From positions 62,001 through 126,000 of the forward strand of contig NZ_JAFBDW010000005.1 of the NCBI RefSeq assembly GCF_016908415.1: a stretch of 64,000 nucleotides of DNA. The letters are read 5' to 3'. Shown here one piece after another: positions 17,706 through 26,051 of this stretch; the stretch's first letter is position 1; every line of letters starts with the position of its first letter. The notes beneath the pieces were generated by a model that was not told the DNA's origin, ran no database searches, and saw only the letters and a program-made list of their open reading frames with translations. Position numbers and translations under genes: made by a program. Source of the stretch: Caldicoprobacter guelmensis (GTDB taxonomy: Bacteria; Bacillota; Clostridia; Caldicoprobacterales; Caldicoprobacteraceae).

Positions 17706-18293
17706 ATGAAATCGCTTAAGGGTACTAAAACTGCTGAGAATTTATTGAAGGCGTTTGCGGGTGAGTCACAGGCAAGAAACAGGTATACGTACTATGCTTC
17801 TGTAGCTAAGAAAGAAGGGTATATCCAGATAGCCAATGTATTCTTAGAGACGGCAGATCATGAGAAGGAGCACGCAAAGAGGTTCTTTAAATTCTTGAAT
17901 GAAAGCTTCAATGGTGAGGTGGTAGAAATAACCTCCGCTTCATATCCTGTTGCGCTAGGTGATACCAAAGCTAATTTACTAGCTGCTGCTAATGGCGAAC
18001 ATGAGGAGTGGGCAGACCTGTATCCCGAGTTTGCCAGGGTTGCCGAGGAGGAAGGTTTTCCCGAGATTGCGGAGGTGTTCAGGAGGGTCAGCGTAAGCGA
18101 ACAAAATCACGAAAAAAGATACAGAAAATTGCTTGAAAATATAGAAAGTGATAAAGTTTTTAAGAAGGATAGGGTTATTTTGTGGAAGTGCAGCAATTGT
18201 GGATACATACATGAAGGCACAAGTGCTCCGGCACAATGCCCTGCCTGTGCCCATCCCCAAGGGTTCTTTGAGGTATTTGTGGAACCCTATTGA
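17706..18293 (+). CDS. Rubrerythrin
   Basis: A 195-residue protein. A four-helix ferritin-like diiron domain carries conserved Glu and His (GESQARNRY, ADHEKEHAKRF, EEEGFPEIAEVF, SEQNHEKRY). A C-terminal rubredoxin-like Fe(Cys)4 domain follows (WKCSNCGYIHEG, QCPACAHPQGFFE). It works as an NADH- or rubredoxin-linked peroxidase. The ATG at 17706 follows AAGGAGGAGGATG; earlier in-frame codons have no site and would overlap the desulfoferrodoxin gene. It completes superoxide-to-water detoxification with the gene upstream. Confidence 0.94.
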   Translation: MKSLKGTKTAENLLKAFAGESQARNRYTYYASVAKKEGYIQIANVFLETADHEKEHAKRFFKFLNESFNGEVVEITSASYPVALGDTKANLLAAANGEHEEWADLYPEFARVAEEEGFPEIAEVFRRVSVSEQNHEKRYRKLLENIESDKVFKKDRVILWKCSNCGYIHEGTSAPAQCPACAHPQGFFEVFVEPY

Positions 18294-18317
18294 TAACAAC
18301 GAGCATGCAAGAAAGCG

Positions 18318-18350
18318 AAAGGACGAGAGAATTATCTCTCGTCCTTTTTA
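18318..18350 (+). terminator. Strong rho-independent terminator
   Basis: Perfect 13-bp arms AAAGGACGAGAGA (18318-18330) and TCTCTCGTCCTTT (18335-18347) with a four-base loop, then T-rich sequence. It ends the desulfoferrodoxin-rubrerythrin transcript. Confidence 0.92.
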
Positions 18351-18462
18351 TTTTGAGTGCAAGATTGCTTTTTATGTAGGGTATAAAGGTGATAATTATG
18401 AGAAAACATGGCAATAATATAAAAGCAATGTTATAAAAGCCAATTTTTATGGAGGGAGATAT

Positions 18463-18720
18463 ATGAGGCTAAGGAGGTTAAGTCTTTGGGATACACGTCA
18501 TAACGATGGAGAGTATTTTGACATATTACAGGCAGTTAACCAGGCACATGCTGAATGGATAAATGCGCAAAATTATTTCAATAGCGTTAGTGAGCCCGAA
18601 CTAGTAGATTATGCCATATACAATATGGAAGCCGCTAGAAAAAAATATATATATATGCTTAAGCAAGCCAAATTAAAAGGTGTGGAGGGTGTGCAGAGTT
18701 TGCAGTATTTCAATGATTAG
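18463..18720 (+). CDS. DUF2508 family protein (YaaL-like)
   Basis: An 85-residue protein. The pattern LQAVNQAHAEWINAQNYFN, then DYAIYNMEAARKKYIYMLKQAK, is the DUF2508 signature. Function is unknown. In Bacillus and many Clostridia the gene sits directly before bofA, as here. The ATG at 18463 follows GGAGGGAGATAT. The high content of charged, helical residues suggests a small cytoplasmic helical protein. Confidence 0.82.
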   Translation: MRLRRLSLWDTRHNDGEYFDILQAVNQAHAEWINAQNYFNSVSEPELVDYAIYNMEAARKKYIYMLKQAKLKGVEGVQSLQYFND

Positions 18721-18980
18721 AGGAATTGTGCCTCGGCTAATTTATTATAACGGAATTTCAGCGGAGAGTTGGTGGTTACGCGGCTATACAAGGCCTGAGC
18801 TATATGGATTTGTTGGAATATAGGGGCGAGTTATAGAGGAGGCGGGTGGGACTGTATACAGGTCGGCTCAACTGTAGGGAAAAGTAGCGACCGATTTGTC
18901 ATATGAATTGAGGTAGCATCATATTATAAAGTGTCGGTAATTTGAGTTAACTCTTGCTTGTGTATTAAATTTATCAGGAT
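18721..18980. other. Spacer between the DUF2508 gene and bofA
   Basis: About 260 bases without a convincing gene or hairpin. I see no SRP RNA or tRNA in it. Confidence 0.4.
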
Positions 18981-19265
18981 GTGATTGGTATGCCGGGGAC
19001 GATCCCATGGAGTGTAATACTGGCTTATGCTGCTGGCCTGTTGCTTTTGTATATCGTGGGGTGGTTCTTACTGGTGCCCCTAAAAATTATACTCAGATTG
19101 ATATACAATGCCATCATTGGCGGCATTATATTGTGGCTTTTAAATCTGGTAGGGGGGTTAATTGGCCTTACGATAGCCATAAATCCTGTTACTGCTTTAA
19201 TCGTTGGCTTTTTAGGCATTCCGGGTATTATCTTGATTTTGGTTTTGCAATTCATCTTACTTTAA
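18981..19265 (+). CDS. bofA: BofA-family pro-sigma-K processing inhibitor
   Basis: A 94-residue, almost wholly hydrophobic protein with three membrane segments. The ending INPVTALIVGFLGIPGIILI is the conserved C-terminus of BofA, which holds the SpoIVFB protease inactive in the outer forespore membrane until engulfment is complete. It points to sporulation competence. The GTG at 18981 is followed by an ATG at 18990 that is equally possible. DUF2508 upstream supports the assignment. Confidence 0.88.
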   Translation: MIGMPGTIPWSVILAYAAGLLLLYIVGWFLLVPLKIILRLIYNAIIGGIILWLLNLVGGLIGLTIAINPVTALIVGFLGIPGIILILVLQFILL

Positions 19266-19341
19266 TTTGCAGCAATTTTCCCTCTTTCATAGACACTTAG
19301 GTGTTTAAAAGAGCGACATTTCGTGGTACAATTATATTGAG

Positions 19342-19425
19342 CCATAGTGAGACCTCCCTGTATGTTTGGTGATTTTGGATATCTATATCATACAGGATTT
19401 CTCACTATGGTTCTACTATTTTTTA
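19342..19425 (+). repeat. Two-tier long inverted repeat, possible terminator
   Basis: CCATAGTGAG (19342-19351) pairs with CTCACTATGG (19401-19410), and inside it CCTGTATG (19357-19364) pairs with CATACAGG (19389-19396). A T-rich stretch follows. The 69-base folded segment is much larger than the other terminators in this window. It could be an elaborate terminator after bofA, a small RNA or the end of a vanished insertion element. Confidence 0.6.
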
Positions 19426-19478
19426 GGTGTTGCATTTAATTTTACAACGAACCTCTCTTGTTTTATTTCCATCATTTA

Positions 19479-19507
19479 TTGACAGTAAAAAGCCCATCTG
19501 TTATAAT
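19479..19507 (+). promoter_or_regulatory. Sigma-A-type promoter for the por operon
   Basis: TTGACA at 19479-19484 and TATAAT at 19502-19507 with a 17-base spacer. It lies about 180 bases before porG, leaving a long leader. A second TATAAT at 19591-19596 lacks a good -35. Confidence 0.8.
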
Positions 19508-19688
19508 TAATCTGATAAGTGTTATACGCGCACGAAGCATTTAGGATAGCGGATTTTTCAAAACTGTTATAGTTGCATCTTAGCATCTGTTATAATACAA
19601 TTTTATTTTTACCGCTTGTATTAGTACAGATGCTGTAAATTTAAGGAATTTATTTATGCACTGCAAAATGAAAGGAGGAAGTTTTTAC

Positions 19689-20267
19689 ATGGGTAGGATG
19701 ATAGAGATCCGCTGGCACGGCAGGGGTGGACAAGGTGCCAAGACAGCATCTCTCTTGCTGGCTGAAGCTGCTTTTGACACGGGCAAGTACGTCCAAGGTT
19801 TTCCAGAGTATGGTCCGGAGCGAATGGGAGCGCCCATTACCGCCTATAACCGCATCAGCGATGAACCGATTACTATACACTCCAACATTTATGAGCCTGA
19901 TTATGTTATAGTGGTGGACGAGACTTTGGTTGCCACGGTGGATGTGACGGCTGGCCTTAAGAAAGATGGCGCCATTGTGATAAACTCCGCTAAAGATCCC
20001 GAGGAGTTCAGGCCATTACTTAAGGGCTTTGAAGGCAAGATTTACACCATCGATGCGAGAAAGATATCGGTGGAAGAGCTGGGGCGTTATTTCCCCAATG
20101 TTCCCATGCTAGGTGCCATTGCAAAAATTACCAGGTTTATGGATGAGGATGCCTTTATTGAAGCTATGGAAAGGTCCTTCCATCACAAGTTTGCTACCAA
20201 ACCACATGTTATAGAAGGAAACATGAGGGCTCTCAAGCGTGCTATGCAGGAGGTGAAAGGGCTATGA
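19689..20267 (+). CDS. porG: Pyruvate:ferredoxin oxidoreductase, gamma subunit
   Basis: A 192-residue subunit. IRWHGRGGQGAKTASLLLAEA is the gamma-domain signature of 2-oxoacid:acceptor oxidoreductases, followed by QGFPEYGPERMGAP. The ATG at 19689 follows AAAGGAGGAAG. It is first of four coupled genes (gamma, delta, alpha, beta). This is the split heterotetrameric form rather than the single-chain enzyme common in mesophilic clostridia. The stop overlaps the next start (ATGA). The pyruvate preference is inferred from subunit type and order. Confidence 0.9.
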   Translation: MGRMIEIRWHGRGGQGAKTASLLLAEAAFDTGKYVQGFPEYGPERMGAPITAYNRISDEPITIHSNIYEPDYVIVVDETLVATVDVTAGLKKDGAIVINSAKDPEEFRPLLKGFEGKIYTIDARKISVEELGRYFPNVPMLGAIAKITRFMDEDAFIEAMERSFHHKFATKPHVIEGNMRALKRAMQEVKGL

Positions 20268-20569
20268 CAAAGGAACGCAAGATGAATATAAGAGAAGACA
20301 TGTCATGGAGAGACATGCCGCAGGGTGGACATATCATAGATGCTGGTAATGCAGAGGACTTCAAAACCGGAGACTGGCGTTCTATGAGGCCGGTGTGGCT
20401 GCAGGACAAGTGCAAGCAGTGCTTGCTGTGCTGGCCGGTATGCCCCGATATGGCTATCCCGGTAGAAGAAGGTAAGAGAAAGGACTTTGACTTTGACCAC
20501 TGCAAAGGCTGTGGAATTTGTGTAGAGGTATGTCCTTTTAAAGCCATAGATTTTGTGGAAGAAGAGTAA
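20264..20569 (+). CDS. porD: Pyruvate:ferredoxin oxidoreductase, delta subunit (2x[4Fe-4S])
   Basis: A 101-residue ferredoxin-like subunit with two cluster motifs, CKQCLLCWPVCP and CKGCGICVEVCP. The N-terminal extension (GDWRSMRPVW) is typical of PorD. It carries electrons from the TPP site to free ferredoxin. It starts inside the porG stop codon. Confidence 0.92.
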   Translation: MTKERKMNIREDMSWRDMPQGGHIIDAGNAEDFKTGDWRSMRPVWLQDKCKQCLLCWPVCPDMAIPVEEGKRKDFDFDHCKGCGICVEVCPFKAIDFVEEE

Positions 20570-20585
20570 GGGAGGGGAATGTGGA

Positions 20586-21767
20586 ATGGCAATCAAGGAT
20601 AAGTTGAGCGGTAATGAAGCTATAGCTGTGGCTATGCGACAGATTGATCCCGATGTGGTAGCGGCATTTCCTATCACGCCATCGACCGAAGTACCGCAAT
20701 ATTTTTCACAATTTGTTGCCAATGGACAGGTACACACAGAGTTTGTAGCTGTTGAGTCTGAGCACAGTGCCATGAGCGCATGTATAGGTGCTGAAGCAGC
20801 TGGTGCTAGGACCATGACGGCCACGTCTTCCCAGGGTTTAGCATTGATGTGGGAGATGCTTTATATTGCTGCTTCAATGCGTTTGCCCATCGTTATGGCG
20901 GTCATTAATCGAGCTCTGTCTGGCCCCATCAATATCCACAATGACCACAGCGATAGCATGGGTGCTAGAGATTCGGGCTGGATTCAGCTGTATTGTGAGA
21001 ACAATCAGGAGGCTTACGATAACCTGATACAGGCTATTCGCATTGCCGAGCATAAGGATGTTCAGCTGCCTGTGATGGTGTGTTATGACGGTTTCATTAC
21101 CAGCCATGCTGTGGAGAATATAGAACTTCTTGAGGACGAAAAGGTAAAAGAGTTTGTCGGGGAGTATAAACCGCAATACTCTTTGCTTGATAAAGACCAT
21201 CCTATTTCTATGGGGCCCCTTGATATGCCTGCATACTACTTTGAACACAAGCGCGCACAGGCAGAAGCTATGAAGAATGCAAAGAGGGTGATCCTGGAGG
21301 TTGCACAAGAATTTGAGAAGCTGACTGGGAGGAAGTATGGATATTTTGAAGAATACAAGATGGAAGATGCTGAAGTAGGTATTGTCATAATGAACTCTAC
21401 AGCCGGTACTGCCAAGTTTGTGGTGAATGAGCTGCGCAAACAGGGCATTAAGGCCGGTTTGATCAAGTTAAGAGTGTTCCGTCCATTTCCCTTTGAAGAG
21501 CTGGGTAAAGCTCTGTCGCATTTGAAAGCTGTGGCCATTATGGACAAGGCTGATAGCTTCTCAACAGCAGGTGGCCCGTTGTTTACAGAGGTAAGAAGTG
21601 CCATGTTTGATTACGCAAGGGATACCAAGGCTGTAAGCTATATATACGGTCTGGGAGGCCGCGATGTACGTCCCGATGAGATCATGAAGGTATACCAAGA
21701 CTTGTTGGAGATCGCAAGGACCGGACAGGTAAAATCGACTTTCAACTACCTGGGCGTAAGAGAATAG
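20586..21767 (+). CDS. porA: Pyruvate:ferredoxin oxidoreductase, alpha subunit
   Basis: A 393-residue subunit. SGNEAIAVAMRQIDPDVVAAFPITPSTE and FVAVESEHSAMSACIGAEAAGAR are the conserved pyrimidine-binding region; SSQGLALMWEMLY follows. A GLGGRDVRPDE block closes the C-terminus. The ATG at 20586 follows GGGAGGGGAATGTGG, 16 bases after porD ends. It forms the active site together with PorB. Confidence 0.93.
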   Translation: MAIKDKLSGNEAIAVAMRQIDPDVVAAFPITPSTEVPQYFSQFVANGQVHTEFVAVESEHSAMSACIGAEAAGARTMTATSSQGLALMWEMLYIAASMRLPIVMAVINRALSGPINIHNDHSDSMGARDSGWIQLYCENNQEAYDNLIQAIRIAEHKDVQLPVMVCYDGFITSHAVENIELLEDEKVKEFVGEYKPQYSLLDKDHPISMGPLDMPAYYFEHKRAQAEAMKNAKRVILEVAQEFEKLTGRKYGYFEEYKMEDAEVGIVIMNSTAGTAKFVVNELRKQGIKAGLIKLRVFRPFPFEELGKALSHLKAVAIMDKADSFSTAGGPLFTEVRSAMFDYARDTKAVSYIYGLGGRDVRPDEIMKVYQDLLEIARTGQVKSTFNYLGVRE

Positions 21768-21779
21768 GAGGTGTGCAAG

Positions 21780-22715
21780 GTGGCATACAATCTGAAGACT
21801 TTGACGGAAAAAGAGGAACGCTTTACCGGGGGCCACAGGATGTGTGCAGGTTGTGGTGCTCCTATCGTGGTGAGGACTGTACTCCGGGCCTTGAAGCCCG
21901 AGGACCATGCGGTTATTGGAGTGGCTACAGGTTGCCTTGAAGTTTCAACCTGCTTGTATCCTTATACCGCCTGGAAGGATTCGTTTATCCACAGCGCGTT
22001 TGAGAACGCTGCTGCCACTGTTTCAGGAGCTGAGGCGGCATATCGTGCGCTATCTAAAGTTGGCAAGGTCAAGGGTACTACCAAGTTCATTGCGTTTGGT
22101 GGAGATGGTGGCACTTATGATATAGGTTTCCAGGCTCTTTCTGGAGCCATGGAAAGAGGCCATGATATGGTGTATGTCTGCTATGACAACGAGGCTTACA
22201 TGAATACTGGAATACAGAGGTCTTCGTCCACACCCAAGTATGCTGATACTACCACTTCACCTGCTGGAAGCGAGTTGCCCGGTAAGGTTCAATTTAAGAA
22301 GGATTTGACCATGATCATGGCTGCCCACAACATTCCCTATGTGGCGCAAACTGCTCCTTTTAGAAACCTGAAGGACCTTTATGAGAAGGCTGAGAAAGCC
22401 ATATATACTCCGGGGCCGGCATTTTTAAATGTATTGGCGCCCTGCCCGCGTGGATGGAGATATGATACTCCAAAGCTTATGGAGATTGTGAGGTTGGCTA
22501 TAGAGACCTGTGTATGGCCTCTTTATGAGGTGATTGAAGGCAAATTTATACTCAACTATAAGCCCAAGAATAAGCTGCCTGTAGTAGAATATCTGAAGCC
22601 GCAGGGCAGGTTCCGTCACCTGTTCACCAAGGAAAACGAAGGATTGATCGATGAGATCCAGAAAGAGGTAGACAGGAGATGGAACAGATTGCTTGAGCTG
22701 TGTGGAGAAGCATAA
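21780..22715 (+). CDS. porB: Pyruvate:ferredoxin oxidoreductase, beta subunit (TPP-binding)
   Basis: A 311-residue subunit. GGHRMCAGCGAPIVVR gives two cluster cysteines. GDGGTYDIGFQALSGAMERG is the TPP/Mg binding motif, and YDNEAYMNTGIQRSSSTPK follows. I place the start at GTG 21780 because AGGAGG (21766-21771) lies just before it; a GTG at 21771 overlaps that site. A terminator follows, closing the operon. Confidence 0.93.
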   Translation: MAYNLKTLTEKEERFTGGHRMCAGCGAPIVVRTVLRALKPEDHAVIGVATGCLEVSTCLYPYTAWKDSFIHSAFENAAATVSGAEAAYRALSKVGKVKGTTKFIAFGGDGGTYDIGFQALSGAMERGHDMVYVCYDNEAYMNTGIQRSSSTPKYADTTTSPAGSELPGKVQFKKDLTMIMAAHNIPYVAQTAPFRNLKDLYEKAEKAIYTPGPAFLNVLAPCPRGWRYDTPKLMEIVRLAIETCVWPLYEVIEGKFILNYKPKNKLPVVEYLKPQGRFRHLFTKENEGLIDEIQKEVDRRWNRLLELCGEA

Positions 22716-22730
22716 AGGGTTAAAAATAAA

Positions 22731-22769
22731 AAAGCACGTATGGGGTTTGCTCTCATGCGTGCTTTTTTT
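22731..22769 (+). terminator. Rho-independent terminator of porGDAB
   Basis: AAAGCACGTATG (22731-22742) pairs with CATGCGTGCTTT (22754-22765) with one G-U pair, followed by T-rich sequence. Confidence 0.9.
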
Positions 22770-22923
22770 ATTTTGATTTTGCTGTAAAAGCTCTATTTAA
22801 TTCAGTAAAGTTTTCAGCAGCTGATTTTTGAGCTCGTTTTTACATCAAATTCCGTCTTAAGAGGTAAAATGGGATTTTTACATTGGAGTCATTTTTTTAT
22901 TTCTAAAATTTAAGGGTTAGCAT

Positions 22924-23220
22924 TTAAGCTAATTCATAGTAGCGGCCCAGGCTTTGGCCTATTGAGTCCTTTATTATCTCATATGCTGTGCAGGCTTCTA
23001 TTTGTCTGTGATATTGCTTAATCAGTCCATATAGCAATGATTCTTCTTTAGAAGCTATTATTTCATATATCGCATCCAAATGAATAGGTCTATTTACCAG
23101 TGGCTGGAGGTTGGGGCAGTCGGATGAAATTTTTATTTCTACAGTATTCATATCTTGCTGCTGGGCCTCAACTTCTACTGTTCTATTACACAATGCGCAT
23201 TTGGAGGCGTATTTACACAT
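22924..23220 (-). CDS. Hypothetical Cys-rich-start protein
   Basis: A 98-residue protein on the minus strand. It begins MCKYASKCALCNRTVEVEA, with three cysteines spaced CKYASKCALC, then has SSDCPNLQPL and a helical C-terminus ending GQSLGRYYELA. The start at 23220 is set by AAAGGGGG on the minus strand; an upstream extension in frame has no site. I do not recognise the function. The Cys-rich start could bind a metal or an Fe-S cluster. It is a single gene facing the por operon terminator. Confidence 0.65.
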   Translation of the reverse strand: MCKYASKCALCNRTVEVEAQQQDMNTVEIKISSDCPNLQPLVNRPIHLDAIYEIIASKEESLLYGLIKQYHRQIEACTAYEIIKDSIGQSLGRYYELA

Positions 23221-23601
23221 TTGAAAAACCCCCTTTCTCAGAAATGCCGGACTTTTGAACTTGATTTTCCGTATATTCTGTACTATTATTATACCATGAA
23301 TACAAGGAGAGAAAAACACATTTTTTATTTAATAATTGTAAATTTTTTGACAGATGCAATTAATAATGATATAAATTTCACATTAAATTGTTATATTTTT
23401 AGCGTAAGCGTAAAAGCTTGGAGTATGGGATTGACGCATTTATCTGTTTGTGAGTTGATATCTATTATGAATGTTTGATGGTTTATAAAGTTGAAGTTGT
23501 ATATAAGGTTATATTATAATGGGAAAAGGATAAATGATTCACAAAAAACATAGAATTTTTCTGTAAAATTGACATAATCAAAACAAAGGGGCTTTTGATT
23601 T
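23221..23601. other. Divergent intergenic region
   Basis: About 380 very AT-rich bases between the hypothetical gene and the first uracil-DNA glycosylase. I see no hairpin, repeat or RNA gene in it. Confidence 0.4.
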
Positions 23602-24183
23602 ATGGATGCTGTTGATGCCGAGAAACTGTGGGCACAGCTGATACGGGCTGTAGAGACGTGCCAAAAATGTGACCTGTGTAAAACCCGGACGAATGTGGTG
23701 CCGGGAGAAGGAAACCGGAATGCCGATTTGATGTTCATCGGTGAAGGGCCAGGGCGTGACGAAGATTTGACCGGGAGGCCGTTTGTGGGCAAAGCGGGGC
23801 AGCTGCTCGATAAGATGATAGCAGCCATTGGACTCAAGAGGGAAGAGGTATATATAGCCAACATTGTAAAATGCCGTCCGCCGGGTAACCGGGTGCCGCG
23901 CGAAATCGAGGCTGAGAGCTGCCTGCCTTATCTCAGAAGGCAGGTTTACCTTGTGCGTCCGCGGATAATAGTGTGTCTAGGTGCTACAGCAATGCGTTAT
24001 GTAATAGACAAGAACGCTTCTATAACATCGATACGGGGTCAGTGGTTTGAGAGGAAGGGCTATTGGTTGATGGCCACGTATCATCCGGCGGCGCTGCTCC
24101 GGGATCCTGCTAAAAAATATGATGCGTGGGAGGATTTTAAAAAAATAAGGGATAAATTGCACGAATTAGGGTTAAAGCCATAG
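23602..24183 (+). CDS. Family 4 uracil-DNA glycosylase
   Basis: A 193-residue enzyme. The Fe-S cysteines are in TCQKCDLCK (Cys20, Cys23), NIVKCRPP and ESCLPYL. The active-site motif is GEGPGRDEDLTGRPFVGKAG and the second motif is TYHPAALLR. Family 4 enzymes remove uracil from DNA and are common in thermophiles, where cytosine deamination is fast. AAAGGGGC precedes the ATG. A related gene follows 54 bases later. Confidence 0.92.
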   Translation: MDAVDAEKLWAQLIRAVETCQKCDLCKTRTNVVPGEGNRNADLMFIGEGPGRDEDLTGRPFVGKAGQLLDKMIAAIGLKREEVYIANIVKCRPPGNRVPREIEAESCLPYLRRQVYLVRPRIIVCLGATAMRYVIDKNASITSIRGQWFERKGYWLMATYHPAALLRDPAKKYDAWEDFKKIRDKLHELGLKP

Positions 24184-24237
24184 CAAAAAATATTATTTAA
24201 ACTACAATAATGCCTTCTATAAAAGGGAGATGTAAAA

Positions 24238-24876
24238 GTGCCGGTAAATAGAGAAGCTAGTCGTAAAGCTAAGCAGCTCCAGAAATTGAGACGGGAGAGC
24301 ATTTCTTTTTTTAAGGAGATATACAGAGAAAATGAGAAGATTTTGGTATTTGGCGAGGGGAACCCCGACGCATCGCTGGTGTTGGTGGGTGAGGCACCCG
24401 GGCACCAGGAGGTAGTGCAGCAAAGGCCTTTTGTGGGGCAGGCTGGCCAAAACCTGAACGAATTTTTGGGGATATTGGGCATAAAGCGGGAGGACATCTA
24501 CATCACCAATGCTGTCAAGTTTAGGCCAACCAGGGTCGACCCGACGACCGGTCGAGTATCCAATCGCCCTCCAAACAAGGAGGAAATAGAGCTTTGTAGA
24601 AGCCTGCTTTACAAGGAGCTCAGCATCATACACCCTGTTCTGGTGGTGAGCCTAGGTAACATTCCCCTTAAGGTGCTGGCCGATGACAATAAAATTGCCA
24701 TAGGTCAGGTACACGGTACCCCTATCGATATAGCGGTAGGTGAAGAGGGATTAAAGATGACCCTGTTCCCACTGTATCATCCGGCCAGCATAATATACCG
24801 CCCGCAGTTGAAAGAGGTATACCTTGAAGATGTAGAAAGGTTGAAACGTTATTTGCAGGATATAGGAGTATTATAG
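24238..24876 (+). CDS. Uracil-DNA glycosylase-like paralogue lacking the N-terminal cluster cysteines
   Basis: A 212-residue relative of the gene just upstream. GEAPGHQEVVQQRPFVGQAG and YHPASIIYRP align with the two active-site motifs of family 4. The N-terminal CxxC is absent and the VKCRP cysteine is Phe (AVKFRP), so a [4Fe-4S] cluster of the usual kind is not expected. The N-terminus is instead basic and helical (NREASRKAKQLQKLRRES). The GTG start follows AAAGGGAGATG. Another substrate or a regulatory role is possible. Confidence 0.8.
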   Translation: MPVNREASRKAKQLQKLRRESISFFKEIYRENEKILVFGEGNPDASLVLVGEAPGHQEVVQQRPFVGQAGQNLNEFLGILGIKREDIYITNAVKFRPTRVDPTTGRVSNRPPNKEEIELCRSLLYKELSIIHPVLVVSLGNIPLKVLADDNKIAIGQVHGTPIDIAVGEEGLKMTLFPLYHPASIIYRPQLKEVYLEDVERLKRYLQDIGVL

Positions 24877-25013
24877 TGGTAAAATGTTAGGATATACCTT
24901 GATTTGTATGATGCATAGAAATTGCTTTAACAAGGCGTTAAGTCATATTAAAATAAGTTTGTAAAAAGACAAGTGCATTATTAAACATAATTGATGGAGA
25001 GGATGAATAAGTG

Positions 25014-26009
25014 ATGGAACAAAAGAAGAGGATTTTTAGCGGCGTACAGCCGTCGGGCAATCTCACCCTTGGCAATTATTTGGGAGCGATTAAGAATTGG
25101 GTGTCGCTTCAGGAAGAGTATGACTGTTTTTACTGCATAGTTGACCTCCATGCTTTGACGGTGCGGCAGGACCCTGAGGAGCTCCGGCGCAGGAGCTTGT
25201 CCCTGTTTGCGCTTTATATGGCCTGCGGGCTGGATGTGGAAAAAAACACCCTGTTCGTTCAGTCGCATGTGAGCGCACATGCGGAACTGGCGTGGATTTT
25301 GAACTGTTATACCTATATGGGTGAGCTGAGCCGAATGACCCAGTTTAAGGAGAAGTCCAGGAAACACAAGGACAACATCAATGCGGGATTGTTCACCTAT
25401 CCGGTACTCATGGCGGCCGATATACTGCTGTATCAGACCCACCTTGTTCCGGTAGGTGAGGACCAAAAACAGCACTTGGAGCTGACCAGGGATATCGCTC
25501 AAAGGTTTAACAGCCTTTATGGTGACGTGTTTGTCGTGCCCGAAGTTTATATCCCCAAGGTAGCTGCTAGGGTGATGAGTCTCCAGGACCCCACCAAGAA
25601 GATGTCCAAATCCGATGAAAACCCCAATGCCTATATCTCCTTGCTGGATGAGCCAGATGTGGTCATGAAGAAGTTTAAGAGAGCCGTCACCGACTCGGGA
25701 AGGGAAATAAAATATGACGAGGAAAACAAGCCAGGGATAAGCAATCTGATGAACATATATGCCGCCATTACCGGTAAGACCTATGAGGAGATTGAACAGG
25801 AATTTGAAGGCAAGGGTTATGGGGACTTCAAAAAAGCCGTGGGTGAGTGCGTGGTTGAAGCATTGAAGCCAATTCAGCAGCGTTACTATGAGCTTATGAA
25901 GGATGAGGAGTATCTGGTAAAACTGATGAAGCAAGGCGCTCAAAGGGCAGCAAGCGTAGCTTCCCAGACCCTCAAAAAGGTGTATGAGCGGGTAGGCCTG
26001 ATTGTATGA
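25014..26009 (+). CDS. trpS: Tryptophanyl-tRNA synthetase
   Basis: A 331-residue class I synthetase. FSGVQPSGNLTLGNYLGA contains the HIGH-equivalent motif and KKMSKSDENPNAYI the KMSKS motif. The length and the VGEDQKQHLELTRDIAQRFN block match bacterial TrpS. It attaches tryptophan to its tRNA. The ATG at 25014 follows GGAGAGGATGAATAAG. I see no T-box leader in the 130 bases upstream. Confidence 0.95.
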   Translation: MEQKKRIFSGVQPSGNLTLGNYLGAIKNWVSLQEEYDCFYCIVDLHALTVRQDPEELRRRSLSLFALYMACGLDVEKNTLFVQSHVSAHAELAWILNCYTYMGELSRMTQFKEKSRKHKDNINAGLFTYPVLMAADILLYQTHLVPVGEDQKQHLELTRDIAQRFNSLYGDVFVVPEVYIPKVAARVMSLQDPTKKMSKSDENPNAYISLLDEPDVVMKKFKRAVTDSGREIKYDEENKPGISNLMNIYAAITGKTYEEIEQEFEGKGYGDFKKAVGECVVEALKPIQQRYYELMKDEEYLVKLMKQGAQRAASVASQTLKKVYERVGLIV

Positions 26010-26051
26010 TTTTTAGCACATGGAAGGATCTCTCGAAAAGGGGCAGCTGTT

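Noticed and set aside
24877..25013. T-box leader before trpS
   Set aside because: No T-box sequence and no terminator/antiterminator stems in the 137 bases.
26028..26038. TCTCGAAAAG upstream of queG as a further copy of the 134-bp element
   Set aside because: Only one end matches; no second end or inner block is present nearby, so it is too short to call.
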